A program made the position numbers and the translations under genes. 64,000 bases of DNA. Origin: Darksidea phi (lineage: Eukaryota > Ascomycota > Dothideomycetes > Pleosporales > Lentitheciaceae). Location of the stretch: assembly GCA_030770425.1 (NCBI GenBank), contig JASJFT010000125.1, positions 62,001-126,000 of the forward strand. Reading direction: 5' to 3'. The stretch's first letter is position 1. Each line of letters begins with the position of its first letter. The notes beneath the pieces were generated by a model. It was not told the origin of the DNA, made no database searches, and was given only the letters and a program-made list of their open reading frames with translations. Positions 24,590-33,941 of this stretch are shown in pieces.

Positions 24590-25070
24590 TCCCCAACGCA
24601 CTATCCAGCGCCCACACTCCCCCTTCCCAACCATCCGCCCAAACAAACTCAATTATCCCGACTATTTTTCCCAACTTCGCAGCTCCAACAAATACACGCT
24701 TCTAAAGCCCACCAGCTCGACATCACACCACGCATTTCCCAGCACAACTAATATTCCAAATGTCCACTCCTCTCCTTCATTACACTCATTAAATACACTC
24801 CCTGCATACACCCACTTCGCCAACCACAACCCCTACCCATCTACCCACCTATCAACCTCAATCCTAACCTCTACCACCCAATCAAACACCCACTCCGCCC
24901 ACATCAGCCACACCACCATCTCCAGCCCCGTAATCAACCGCCAATCCACAAAACCCGACCCGATTCCATCTCAGCAATACCTACCTCTACCTACCTCTAC
25001 CTTTTTCTCTCCACACCTCGCACCTCACACCTCGACTCACACAAGCCAATCCAATCCAACCTAAACTAAT
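24590..25070. other. Strand-asymmetric, G-depleted low-complexity stretch
   Basis: The plus strand is dominated by C, A and T with very few G for about 480 bp, with many CCA, CAC and ACC runs and a tandem CTACCTCTAC at about 24990-25005. It keeps a 165-codon ORF open, but the product is a Ser/Thr/Pro/His mix with no structure, which is the expected by-product of such composition. It is best described as noncoding. Confidence 0.6.
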
Positions 25071-25966
25071 TAAACAAAGCTGTAGCCAGAAAGAAACGTC
25101 CAAGGACCCAAAACCATCCATCTACGCGAAGGTACACGTCTAGCCTGTATATAGAATCGGAGGTTCAAACGCCATGGCGATACTAGTTTCAAGATTAGGT
25201 ATCCAGGGGATAGTGCTGGCGATCAGGCCGGAACAGAGGGGAGGTAGACAATAAGTTGTATAAGGCCAACGAGGAAGGTTACTTTTGATCGCGCGGGACA
25301 CGAGCGATGCGTTTTACATATCATACAATAGTCGGTCATTCGAGGGACTCGAATTTTCTTGTGCGACTTCAGCAAGTATACTATACAGTAGTTGGTGGGA
25401 CTGGTAAGTAAATTAACTATTCAGTGAAGGACAGGTGAAACGGCCCAAGGAAATGCAGGGTGGTTGTCAAGATGATATCATTTTTCTCCGATGAAGGGTA
25501 ATCCTTTCTAAAGTGTTCGACACCCGCCAGCACCCTTGCCAGCGGGCATAGTAAGGAGATCCGTCTGCCCAAAACTGTAGCGAATGTGGGGTATTCAGTA
25601 ATGAGAGCAGAGAAATCATTTATGGGTAGTAATAGGAGAAGGAATCCGAGAAATAGGGCCAAAGGATACAACAGATGACTCTACTGTCCACAAATCCATC
25701 GGAGATGGCGAAGAGGTATCACAGCCCGTCCGTCCCATGTGTATAATCCAGTCCCACCCGCGCCCTCCCTCGCTAAAATGTCAAATAATTCAATTTGAGT
25801 TTTGTTGTTGTATGCCCGAAGGGAACAACAGGGGCGAAATGCAGAGACAGACCGAACCCAAAAGCAGACCGCTGCGTGAAATCATCAATGAAATAGGATA
25901 GTTGCAAGAAAAGCCAGAGAGATTAAATAGCCGTCAATCTGGCAGGAGAATAGGGAGGAGTGCCAA

Positions 25967-27034
25967 TCAACCATCTTCATCGGCATCCTCCTCCTCTTCT
26001 TCGTCGTCTTCGCTTGTGCTGGGTCGTTGCACAGACTTGTTCTTCTTGTGAGGCGTCCCTCTGAGCACCGCCTGAGACGCCTTCCGTTTGGGCACGGCTT
26101 TCGAAGGCGCGTTTGCATTTTCTTTGTTTCCACCGTCTTCTCCGGCGGGATCTGACCCCTTTTGTGCCTCCATCTGAGCGACCTCTTCGGCAGTCAAGAA
26201 GCGTCCACCTGGGCCACGCGGGCGCCGCATTGCGTGGTTATGCCTGGACTCGTGCAGGTACGGCTTTCGTCCCTTGGACGTAAGACGCAGAGCATCTTCG
26301 AGCTTCTGGCGAGCTAGACGTCTCTTTAGGATGCGGTGGAACTGCTTGGCATTGACGTAGAGAGGCGCTTCCTCGGCCTGCGCGCTGGCGACCAGTTCGG
26401 GCGACTGTTGGTGCGGTTGACTCTGTTGTTGGGCCATGGGGGGTACCGAGGGTCTAGCGGACGCATGGCTGAGCACGGGCTGCGGCTGTTGCAGCGCCGG
26501 GCTGTTGATCTGGGTGCTCATCCGCCGCTGCTGGATAGCCTGGGTCGGCGTCAGCTGGACTTGGGTCGGAAGAGCGCCGGCACTCATGGGGTTGGTCACG
26601 GCTGTCGGCGAGCGTGGAGCGACGCGTCCGTCTTTCTGCATCTGCCCTCCCGACATGCGCGGTGATGCCCGCGGGTCTTGGGCAAGCTGTCCTTGGCCCA
26701 TCTGGTCGTAGTATCCCGCCGGGCCGGCTGCTGCCGCCGTCGCCATGGCGGCTGCCTGCGTCGGCGACATACCGTACTGCTGATGCATGCCGGGCATGTA
26801 TCCCTGTTGCGCATAGTTGATCTGCTGGTGGTGTTGGGGATTCGGCGCGCCGGATTGTGAGTAGCCCTGCGAGGGTAGTATTGGCGATGTCTGCGGATAC
26901 GAGTGCATCTGCTGTTGTGTTGGCGAGGTTATCGACGCGTTTCCCGCGCCGGGATTCTGGGCTCCTCCGTAGTTTTGCATGTGGGTAGCGGCATGCCCGT
27001 GATGGGGCTGCTGGTACTGGGCGTAGTCAGTCAT
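25967..27034 (-). CDS. hapB: CCAAT-binding factor subunit, NF-YA/HAP2 type
   Basis: Sequence-specific subunit of the heterotrimeric CCAAT-binding complex (HapB/C/E in Aspergillus, Hap2/3/5 in yeast), acting in the nucleus. Single exon, 355 residues. The conserved core lies at 223-282: [17 protein letters not shown] (subunit association) then the DNA-binding part with [19 protein letters not shown]. The N-terminal 220 residues are rich in Gln, Pro, Ala and Met, as in NF-YA activation regions. A basic patch (KRKASQ, HKKNK) and an acidic tail ([13 protein letters not shown]) end the protein; the basic stretches may serve nuclear import. Upstream CCAAT boxes hint at self-regulation. Confidence 0.97.
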   Translation of the reverse strand: MTDYAQYQQPHHGHAATHMQNYGGAQNPGAGNASITSPTQQQMHSYPQTSPILPSQGYSQSGAPNPQHHQQINYAQQGYMPGMHQQYGMSPTQAAAMATAAAAGPAGYYDQMGQGQLAQDPRASPRMSGGQMQKDGRVAPRSPTAVTNPMSAGALPTQVQLTPTQAIQQRRMSTQINSPALQQPQPVLSHASARPSVPPMAQQQSQPHQQSPELVASAQAEEAPLYVNAKQFHRILKRRLARQKLEDALRLTSKGRKPYLHESRHNHAMRRPRGPGGRFLTAEEVAQMEAQKGSDPAGEDGGNKENANAPSKAVPKRKASQAVLRGTPHKKNKSVQRPSTSEDDEEEEEDADEDG

Positions 27035-27341
27035 GTCTGCGGCTCAGGTACGGGGTACCTGGGCGTACAGAGATGACTTGCAAGGCGATCCGAGGCCTCG
27101 AGTATTACCCCAGACGCGCCACTCGAGGTACAGATGTGTGAGCTGGTTCGGACCGCGTGGAGGGCGTGTTGCAATGGGGCTCGAATGGGAGTGCGGGTCG
27201 ACTGTTGCGCTGGTGAGGTGATTGGGACGCTTGGAGGAGGATGTTGACTGGGGTGACGGGGGTGCGCAGAGACGCGACTTTATCGAGAGCGGCAACGAGT
27301 GGCCGAGCTGGAGCCTGGCGTAGAGGCGGGATCAACGGCGG

Positions 27342-27598
27342 CCAATAAGTCGTGTTTGCAGCAGCCAATGCGGGCGCGGCTGAAGCTGGAGTGATGGTGC
27401 TGACTAGGCTGGTGCGCGAGTCGATCAAAAGCTGGATTGATGCCGCTGGTCTTGCTGGTCGCGAGAGGTGGCCGTCTATCTAGGCGTGCTGGAGGACGGG
27501 TTCACGTCACAGCGATGCGATGTGTTGGCAATTGGCTATGTTATGAGGCGGATGGAGCGAGCGCGCACGGGGGGCGCCGGGGCCAGAGGAGCAATTGG
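27342..27598. promoter_or_regulatory. Cluster of four CCAAT boxes upstream of hapB
   Basis: CCAAT at 27342-27346 and 27365-27369; ATTGG (the complement) at 27531-27535 and 27594-27598, i.e. 308-564 bp upstream of the hapB ATG. The complex containing HapB binds CCAAT, and self-regulation is reported for hapB in Aspergillus, so these are candidate feedback sites. Which ones are bound is unknown. Confidence 0.4.
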
Positions 27599-30516
27599 CG
27601 TGTGTGGTGAGGCGGTGCGCGCGATGCGGGATGCTAGAGGGTGGTGCCGTGGGAAGCGGTCGCTGGGGAGAGCAATGGCGAGTTGACGGCGAGGTCGAGA
27701 GTGGATGCGCTGGCGGACCAGCTTGAGCCGACTGGGGGTTGTGCGTTGGCACTGCAGATGGATGCGACTTTAGCGACGTGTGGGCCGTCGGGTTGCGGCC
27801 GGGGGGGGGGGGGGTGGCGGCGCGGTCTTGTATAAAGGCAGCTGACTATGGAGCTGTCTGGTCTGTCGCGGGTCCGTATAGAGGGAGGCCGGGGTCGCGG
27901 GAGGAAAATTGAATGCGCGCTGGGGGCGGCGACGTGCTTACGAGGATGAATGAGTCCGCAGCGTGTCGTGATCACGGGAGGGGCGTAGCGAGGCAGCGGC
28001 GGCTCTCGTGTGTGGTGCCCTGGATGCGCAGGCACACAGGCGACAGGCGACAGGCTCGTCCACGAGCGCGGTCGTGCAGAAGTGAGCAACGATGGCCGGC
28101 GCTATCTGTTTGGAAATGATTGGAAGAGTCACAGGAAGCGGATTGGAGGACGAGCAGCGAGCGGGCGGGAGGACCGGCTTTTCTATTCGATCGGCTGGCG
28201 GCAGGGATGGCCTCTGTACCACTCACGGCCGTCCGCGACTGCCTTTTTGTTTCTGCCCCCCGCGCCTTCCCGTGGACCACTCACCCACCCGCCCGCTCAC
28301 CACTGACTCCATCGCCAGCAGTGCGGCTCTGCAGCGAGACGGGCTCTCGTCTGCGTTGAGATTGATCGGGGCCTGTCGACGGGCGACGCTCCGCTCTCCA
28401 CTGACAGCACACAAGCAGACGGGCGACTGTCCATCTGTCCACTGTCCACTGCCCACTGTTCGCCACTGCCTGCCACTGCCCCTTGCCCCTGCCACTGCCG
28501 CTGCCCACTGTCCACTGACAACACAGCCTGGCGATGACGTCCGCTCCTCTCTCTCTCCCCTCTGGCAGGCGGTGTGCGCGCCCAGTGGCCCAGAATTCAG
28601 CCAGTCACAAATTGGCACAGCACAAGCAGCGAACGTGATCCGTCGGCCGTCTGCAAAGTCCGGGCGGCTGCCTGCTTATTGGCCGGGCGCGCGAAATTCC
28701 ACTGCGCGCTGGCTCGCTCCTGCCTCGCTCCTGCCTCGCTCCTGCCCGTGCCCGCTCGCGCCTGCCCGCGCCTGCCCTGCGAGACACGAGACAACAAACT
28801 TTCCCTCGCCCTCTCCCGTCGCCCATCACAGTCGCACGTCCTCCGTCTCAGCGCTTCGGGGGCTGCAGCGTCCAAGCTTCAGGCCGCGGTCGTTGCAGAT
28901 CACAAGTCCGCTCAACACATGGCCTCCGCATCCAACAAACGCTGTGCCAGCCACCAGATTTATGCTCTCCGCTGCCCAAGCCGCGCCTCCCGTCCGCTCC
29001 CATGCGGCCGGTTCGCCCGTCTTTGAGAGCAAGCTCGCGTCGCACAGCTTAGCAACCACTTCGGCCCACCTCCCCAGCGTGGCCGGCCATCAACCCCATC
29101 CGTCGTCTACCTGGAGATCGAGAGCTCGCGCTCGTCAAGGCCCGTTTCATCCGAAAGCACTTCATTTCCAGCGCGCAAACTGCCGACACCTTCATGTCCA
29201 CCCATGCCTCCCCCGAAGAGATTGCCTCGGGCTCGCCGATGTTGCATCTCTGACCGGTGAGAAGCTGTGCCCATCCGGCCATCATCACCCTGCAGCGTAA
29301 CGGCTGCCCATTCTACCACCGTCGCAAGCCTCACTCTCCCTGCATCACATGACCGCCCCTGTCTCCATGTCCGTTATGCTGCCGACGTTGAACAACGTCG
29401 CAAGAACCCAAGTACCAGAGTACAGACGACGCAGCCGGCTAAAATTGTCCCCCAGCCCTATATCGCGGCGTATCAGTTTCGGTTGCTCATCACATTAATC
29501 AAATTAGGTTACCCCTTCCGCACGCCTTGCAGCCCCTCACTTCCCCCCGTTCCCCGGTCCATGCCGAAAGGTTCGCGCCTCCCACCACCTCTGTCTCGTG
29601 CGCGCACGCGACGAGATGCAAAACGAGGCACGAATGCGCGAGCTTCACCACGGCAACCGCCCCGAGCGCGTGCGTTTGACCCAAAGCACAGCGTTAGGCC
29701 CGGCGCCTACGAGCCATGCCCATCTTTCCGCTGTCGTGCAAGTCTTCTCGTATCCATCGCCATGGGCTAGTGCCCATGCTCATCGCCTTCGCCTGCCATG
29801 CCGCCTTCCTTTTCGGGCCAACCATCCAAAGCGACACCACGTCGCCCGCCTCCGGCCCCTCATCTTCCTGGCTTATATCGTAATCGTGCCCGGCAATGCA
29901 CGACATGCGGGATGCCTTCCAAGAACAACACGACGCACCGGGTTTCTTACTCAGTGTCATAACCCCGCCCTTGATGTAGAATTAGGCTCATCGCTATGAT
30001 CGCTGCATATCCCCACCAAGCTCCACCATTGCACATGATAACCGCCAGACTCGACTTATCGATACCAATATCACCCAAGCACGTCGGCATGTTTGCCTTC
30101 GGGCACTAAGCTGACGGACGGAAACCCAAAAGCTTAGGTAGCAGGATGAAACGCCCTACGAATGCACGGCGGCTTACTGCGTAAGACCGGCATCCATGCC
30201 GCTATGCCTTGCGCTTACTTGTGCGCCGGGATAAAACAGCTCGGAGAGTCAAATGGGCATGGGTTGTTCGATTATATGGTTGTCATCGGCCATGGATAAT
30301 GGGTATAGGATGCAGTACGACGCTTGGGGGTTGTTTATAGGCATGGATGTAGAATAAAAATGACGTTGTTGGCGGTCGATCTACTTATAGGTGTAAGCTT
30401 ACAGCGCGATCGGAGGATTGTGCTAAGCGTCGTTGCTTGCCTTGCCGGCAGCGGTACGGCGAGGTAGATCGTTACTCGTCGTCACAACTGCCATCGGACC
30501 GCGCGTGTATTTTCCG

Positions 30517-30565
30517 TCACGTGATACGATCCTCATGCGAGCAAATGCAAATATCCATCACGTGA
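30517..30565. promoter_or_regulatory. Paired TCACGTGA palindromes
   Basis: Perfect 8-bp palindromes at 30517-30524 and 30558-30565, centres 41 bp apart (about four helical turns), about 630 bp upstream of the pirin ATG. The core CACGTG is the site of bHLH regulators such as Cbf1-type factors. Confidence 0.4.
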
Positions 30566-31194
30566 TAAGAAATCTGCGCATGCCCCGAAGGTAGGTACGC
30601 CGGCTTCCTACCTCTCACAAACCTACCCTATGAAGTATCGACCCGCGAAAGCATCCGTCGATTGCTCTACTGGAACGTGGTCATCGACAGGGCTGATTTG
30701 CATGGCTAGACGTTGACACTCACGTCACATCGCGATGTATCTCTCTGCTCTTTGTAGCATCATCTGGTCGAAATGGCGACCCAGTTGTGGTTGTCTGGCT
30801 CCTCAAGTTCCCAAAATGTGACTTGATCAAAAATAGGGAGCGGCGCAAGCCTGCAAGGTAATGTCTCGTGGAAGCGCAGAACGTCCCGTTCTCTCAACCA
30901 CATGCAGTTTCTACTTCCTCTAATGCCTGCAGAATTTACTTCTCTGCTTTTATAGACTGCGGATGACGTCACTAGGACCAATCGCCCGCTCCGATTGGCC
31001 GGCCCTCTTCCGACCCGATTGCCGAAAGCGAAACTATTCTCGTGCTTGGTCAGAATTGTCAAAGCATGTTGCTTTCCAACGCCTTACATAGCTTGCCTCA
31101 TCATGGCTCCCTACTACTTGAAGTCCCTTGGCTCCCCGTTCGAAGCTTCTCGACCGCGTACCCGCACCAAGTATAAGTAGCCGCCTGCTCTCCG

Positions 31195-32304
31195 ATGAGG
31201 ACGCTTTCCTCCATCTTCATCGCCATCGCAGCATTTGCACTCGCAGTCTACAACAACGAGTACATGGTTTCGCGCATAACACAGCTTTCAAAACACGTCA
31301 AGCCAGCCACGAGTTTCTGGACCACACGAACCATGTCGACCAAGGGTGCTGCGGGGTTTAAAGGGTTGCCTGTCATTCCCGACGAGCCCCTCACCACGGC
31401 CGCCCCGCGCAAGATCCAGAAGTCGTTCCTTGCCGTCGAGCAATCCGAGGGCGCGGGCGCGAGGGTGCGGCGGTCGATTGGCACCCCTCAACTCCGCAAC
31501 TTCTCGCCCTTCCTCATGCTCGACCACTTCGCCATCCCGCCCGGCGCTGGGTTCCCCGACCATCCTCATCGCGGCCAGGAAACCATCACGTACCTGCTCT
31601 CCGGCGCCGTCGACCACGAGGACTTTGCCGGCCACAGGGGCACGATCGAGCAGGGCGACCTGCAGTTCATGACGGCCGGTCGCGGCATCGTACACGCCGA
31701 AATGCCACGCCAGAACGCCGACGGCTCACCGAACGTGGGCATGCAGCTTTGGGTCGACCTGCCCAAGGAGCTCAAGGCGTGCGAGCCCCGCTACCGTGAT
31801 CTGAAGGCGAAGGAAATACCCGAGGCGACAGCGGACAATGGCAAAGTCAAAGTCAAAGTCATCAGCGGACGCGCATACGACACGGACTCGCTGAAGGAAT
31901 TGGCATACACACCCGTGTGGTTATTGGATTTCACCGTGCAGCCAGGAGGTCACGTCAAGCAGGCGCTGCCCAGGGGCTGGAATGCCTTTGCTTACCTGCT
32001 CAACGGCACCACCGTCTTCTCTTCCGAGGGCGTGTCGCGACCGATCCCGCAGTATCACAACGTCGTCTTCGCTGCCGACGGCGACAGCATCGAAGCCTCT
32101 GTCGAAGAAGGCGCCGAGTCAGAGTCGCGATTCATCCTGGTCGCAGGCATGCCTCTGGACCAGCCCATCGTACAGTACGGGCCTTTCGTGGTCACGAGCA
32201 GAGACGAGGTGATGCAGGCTATGCAGGATTACCAAACATTCTCGAATGGGTTTGAGAGGGCGAATAATTGGGAGAGTGAGATTGGGAAGAACATGGTGCA
32301 TTAG
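31195..32304 (+). CDS. Pirin (iron-binding cupin protein)
   Basis: Two-domain cupin protein; relatives are nuclear co-regulators or quercetin 2,3-dioxygenases. Intronless, 369 residues. The metal ligands of pirin are all visible: H123 and H125 in DHPHRGQE, H167 and E169 in GIVHAEM. The N-terminal domain core RNFSPFLMLDHF and C-terminal-domain NAFAYLLNG are typical. The first ~46 residues (SIFIAIAAFALAV, then basic) are an extension not found in most pirins; it could be a signal anchor or mitochondrial presequence, or the true start may be the in-frame ATG at 31333 (MSTKGAAG), which gives the usual pirin length. Copy C of the dispersed repeat follows the stop by about 50 bp. Confidence 0.95.
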   Translation: MRTLSSIFIAIAAFALAVYNNEYMVSRITQLSKHVKPATSFWTTRTMSTKGAAGFKGLPVIPDEPLTTAAPRKIQKSFLAVEQSEGAGARVRRSIGTPQLRNFSPFLMLDHFAIPPGAGFPDHPHRGQETITYLLSGAVDHEDFAGHRGTIEQGDLQFMTAGRGIVHAEMPRQNADGSPNVGMQLWVDLPKELKACEPRYRDLKAKEIPEATADNGKVKVKVISGRAYDTDSLKELAYTPVWLLDFTVQPGGHVKQALPRGWNAFAYLLNGTTVFSSEGVSRPIPQYHNVVFAADGDSIEASVEEGAESESRFILVAGMPLDQPIVQYGPFVVTSRDEVMQAMQDYQTFSNGFERANNWESEIGKNMVH

Positions 32305-32352
32305 CTGCGGTTGACATCATCATATACCCTATACGTGTATATAGATTTCTTG

Positions 32353-32456
32353 TGTTCAAAACATCACCTCGTCGGTCTTACTCTGTACAAACTCCTACTA
32401 TGTGTCGTACGGGCCTTTACAAAAGAGACTCCCCTGTACAAATCCAAACAAATAGA
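32353..32456 (+). repeat. Dispersed repeat family, copy C
   Basis: About 104 bp aligning with both ends of copy B but lacking about 70 bp in the middle (the block with TATAAGGTGTGGG). Located 49 bp past the pirin stop codon. Its left part may overlap the pirin 3' UTR. Confidence 0.7.
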
Positions 32457-32660
32457 TTCCTTGACATACCTATCAATTTTATATATGTTAACTTGTACGC
32501 CTGGCCATTATAGATTAGATTTTGACCACACTGCCTAACTCATGCCGTAGAATTCTTAACGCTAAAGTGAAACTGCACATAGCACATTTGCGAACTTTGC
32601 GAATAAACAAGTTTGTGTTGAAACCAAATATTTACAAACAGTCATCTTCAAGGTTTCTCC

Positions 32661-33941
32661 CTACTTCGATCCCCTCATCGAACGCGGACAAGATGTCTTC
32701 TTTCCCAAAACAACCTCCATATCCTCCGCGATACTATTCGTGTACAACCAAGCCAATTGATCCTCCTCGCTCTCCTGCCACAGTTGTTCCGCCGGCAACT
32801 CTGCCTTTTCTTCCTCCGTAAGTCGAATATTCGACATCTGCGTCGACAGCACTAATATCTTATCAACCCTCTCTTGTCGGTAGACCTGCCACTTCCGCAG
32901 CGCGCTAGCTAGCTCGACTTCTGGACCCAGAGCGCCCAGCAAGATGGCAAGACTGAAGGCATCCTCGAACGCCTGATTAGCGCCCTGTCCGGCAGTCGGA
33001 GGAATAGCATGTGCGGCATCGCCGATGATGATGACGCGTCCGCCGTGCGAGGCCCATTTCTCTAGTTTGGGGACGGTGTGGAATGGCCAGATGTTTATGC
33101 TGTGGGCCGCTTCGCCGCTAATCTGCTCCTGTGCCGACTGCACGAGATCGGACCAGTCGCTCATGTCGCACTGATGCATATTGATGAGCTCTTCCTTGTT
33201 CTTCATCAGGACGGCCCAGCCCGAGCGATCTTGCATGGGATACTTGTACTGGCGCCCCACGAACAGCTCCGAGCCGTCTGCGTTCTGGGGCGCCATGACG
33301 AATGCGCCCTTTGAACCGTGGAGCGATAAGGGGAGCGGCAAGTCTTGGGATGGCACGCGTATTTTCGAACGTGGAAAGGCAAAAGTGACGCCCAAATGGC
33401 CAGAATATACGGGCACGACTTCAGGGAGGATTTGTCCGCGTACTTTGGAGTGGATGCCGTCTGCGCCGATGAGCAAGTCTGCCCGCTCTTCTGAACCGTC
33501 TGTGAAGAAAATCCTTACACCTCGCTCATCTTCCGATACATAGTGCGAAAACTGGCGTCCATACTGAATCGCGATCTCCCGCTCCGCCACCATCTTCCTC
33601 AGCTCGGCAATCAGCACGTTGCGGTAGATACGTAGAGCATGGTAGCCGTACCGCTGCTTGTGGCCAAAGTAGTACTGGCCCGTCTTTTTGTAATCCGCGT
33701 CGTTCATGAAGGTCAGGGTGTCGAAGTTGAAGCCTAGTGGTTGGACGCGTTTATATGCGTCTAGGCTGTCGAGCACGCGGAGCGCATTGGGCGAGAGCAT
33801 TATGGCGCCGCCGAAGTCGTAGTCTGGAGTACGGAGCTCGTAGAGTGTGGTGTGGATGTTTTGTTGCTTGAGGGATAGAGCAAGGGTGAGGCCGCTGAGG
33901 CCTGCGCCTATGATGGCGACTGAGGATGGGACGGTGGACAT
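32661..33941 (-). CDS. FAD-dependent monooxygenase (UbiH/salicylate hydroxylase-like)
   Basis: Flavoprotein hydroxylase, single exon, 426 residues. Motifs: IIGAGLSGLTLALSL at the N-terminus, GGAIMLSPNALRVLDSL, the DG motif LLIGADGIHSKVRG, and the FAD motif VIIIGDAAHAIPPTAGQGAN followed by EDAFSLA. It resembles fungal monooxygenases of secondary metabolism and aromatic degradation. The C-terminal ~40 residues are charged and variable. Convergent with pirin, with repeat copy C between the two genes. Substrate unknown. Confidence 0.94.
   Translation of the reverse strand: MSTVPSSVAIIGAGLSGLTLALSLKQQNIHTTLYELRTPDYDFGGAIMLSPNALRVLDSLDAYKRVQPLGFNFDTLTFMNDADYKKTGQYYFGHKQRYGYHALRIYRNVLIAELRKMVAEREIAIQYGRQFSHYVSEDERGVRIFFTDGSEERADLLIGADGIHSKVRGQILPEVVPVYSGHLGVTFAFPRSKIRVPSQDLPLPLSLHGSKGAFVMAPQNADGSELFVGRQYKYPMQDRSGWAVLMKNKEELINMHQCDMSDWSDLVQSAQEQISGEAAHSINIWPFHTVPKLEKWASHGGRVIIIGDAAHAIPPTAGQGANQAFEDAFSLAILLGALGPEVELASALRKWQVYRQERVDKILVLSTQMSNIRLTEEEKAELPAEQLWQESEEDQLAWLYTNSIAEDMEVVLGKKTSCPRSMRGSK

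Larger units (their letters stand above)
22529..25966. other. Gene-poor region of 3.4 kb
   Basis: No intact gene found. A GA microsatellite lies near 24201-24214. Short minus-strand ORFs at 23109-24075 may be remains of a gene (separate entry). A stretch at 24480-24550 is A+T-rich, followed by a strongly G-poor strand at 24590-25070 (separate entry). Confidence 0.45.
27035..31194. other. Long G+C-rich intergenic region between hapB and pirin
   Basis: 4.2 kb with no supported gene. It contains a G14 run (27801-27814), a three-copy 11-bp tandem repeat (28713-28745), a CCACTG-rich stretch (28430-28520), a CCAAT cluster and a pair of TCACGTGA palindromes (separate entries). ORFs up to 402 codons (28092-29300, plus strand) exist but are Ser/Pro/Arg-rich, lack motifs and are matched by long ORFs on the opposite strand, as expected for G+C-rich DNA. 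Part of this region may be the 5' leader of hapB. Confidence 0.5.

Noticed and set aside
24567..25064. 165-codon ORF, Ser/Thr/Pro/His-rich
   Set aside because: It stays open because the strand lacks G; no domain or signal peptide is present.
28092..29300. 402-codon plus-strand ORF in the spacer upstream of hapB
   Set aside because: Ser/Pro/Arg-rich product without any motif, in DNA with tandem repeats, and long ORFs also lie on the opposite strand, as expected from G+C-rich composition.
15894..32456. Calling the three-copy repeat a solo LTR
   Set aside because: No TG..CA ends, target duplications or full-length retrotransposon are visible in the window, so it is left as an unclassified repeat.
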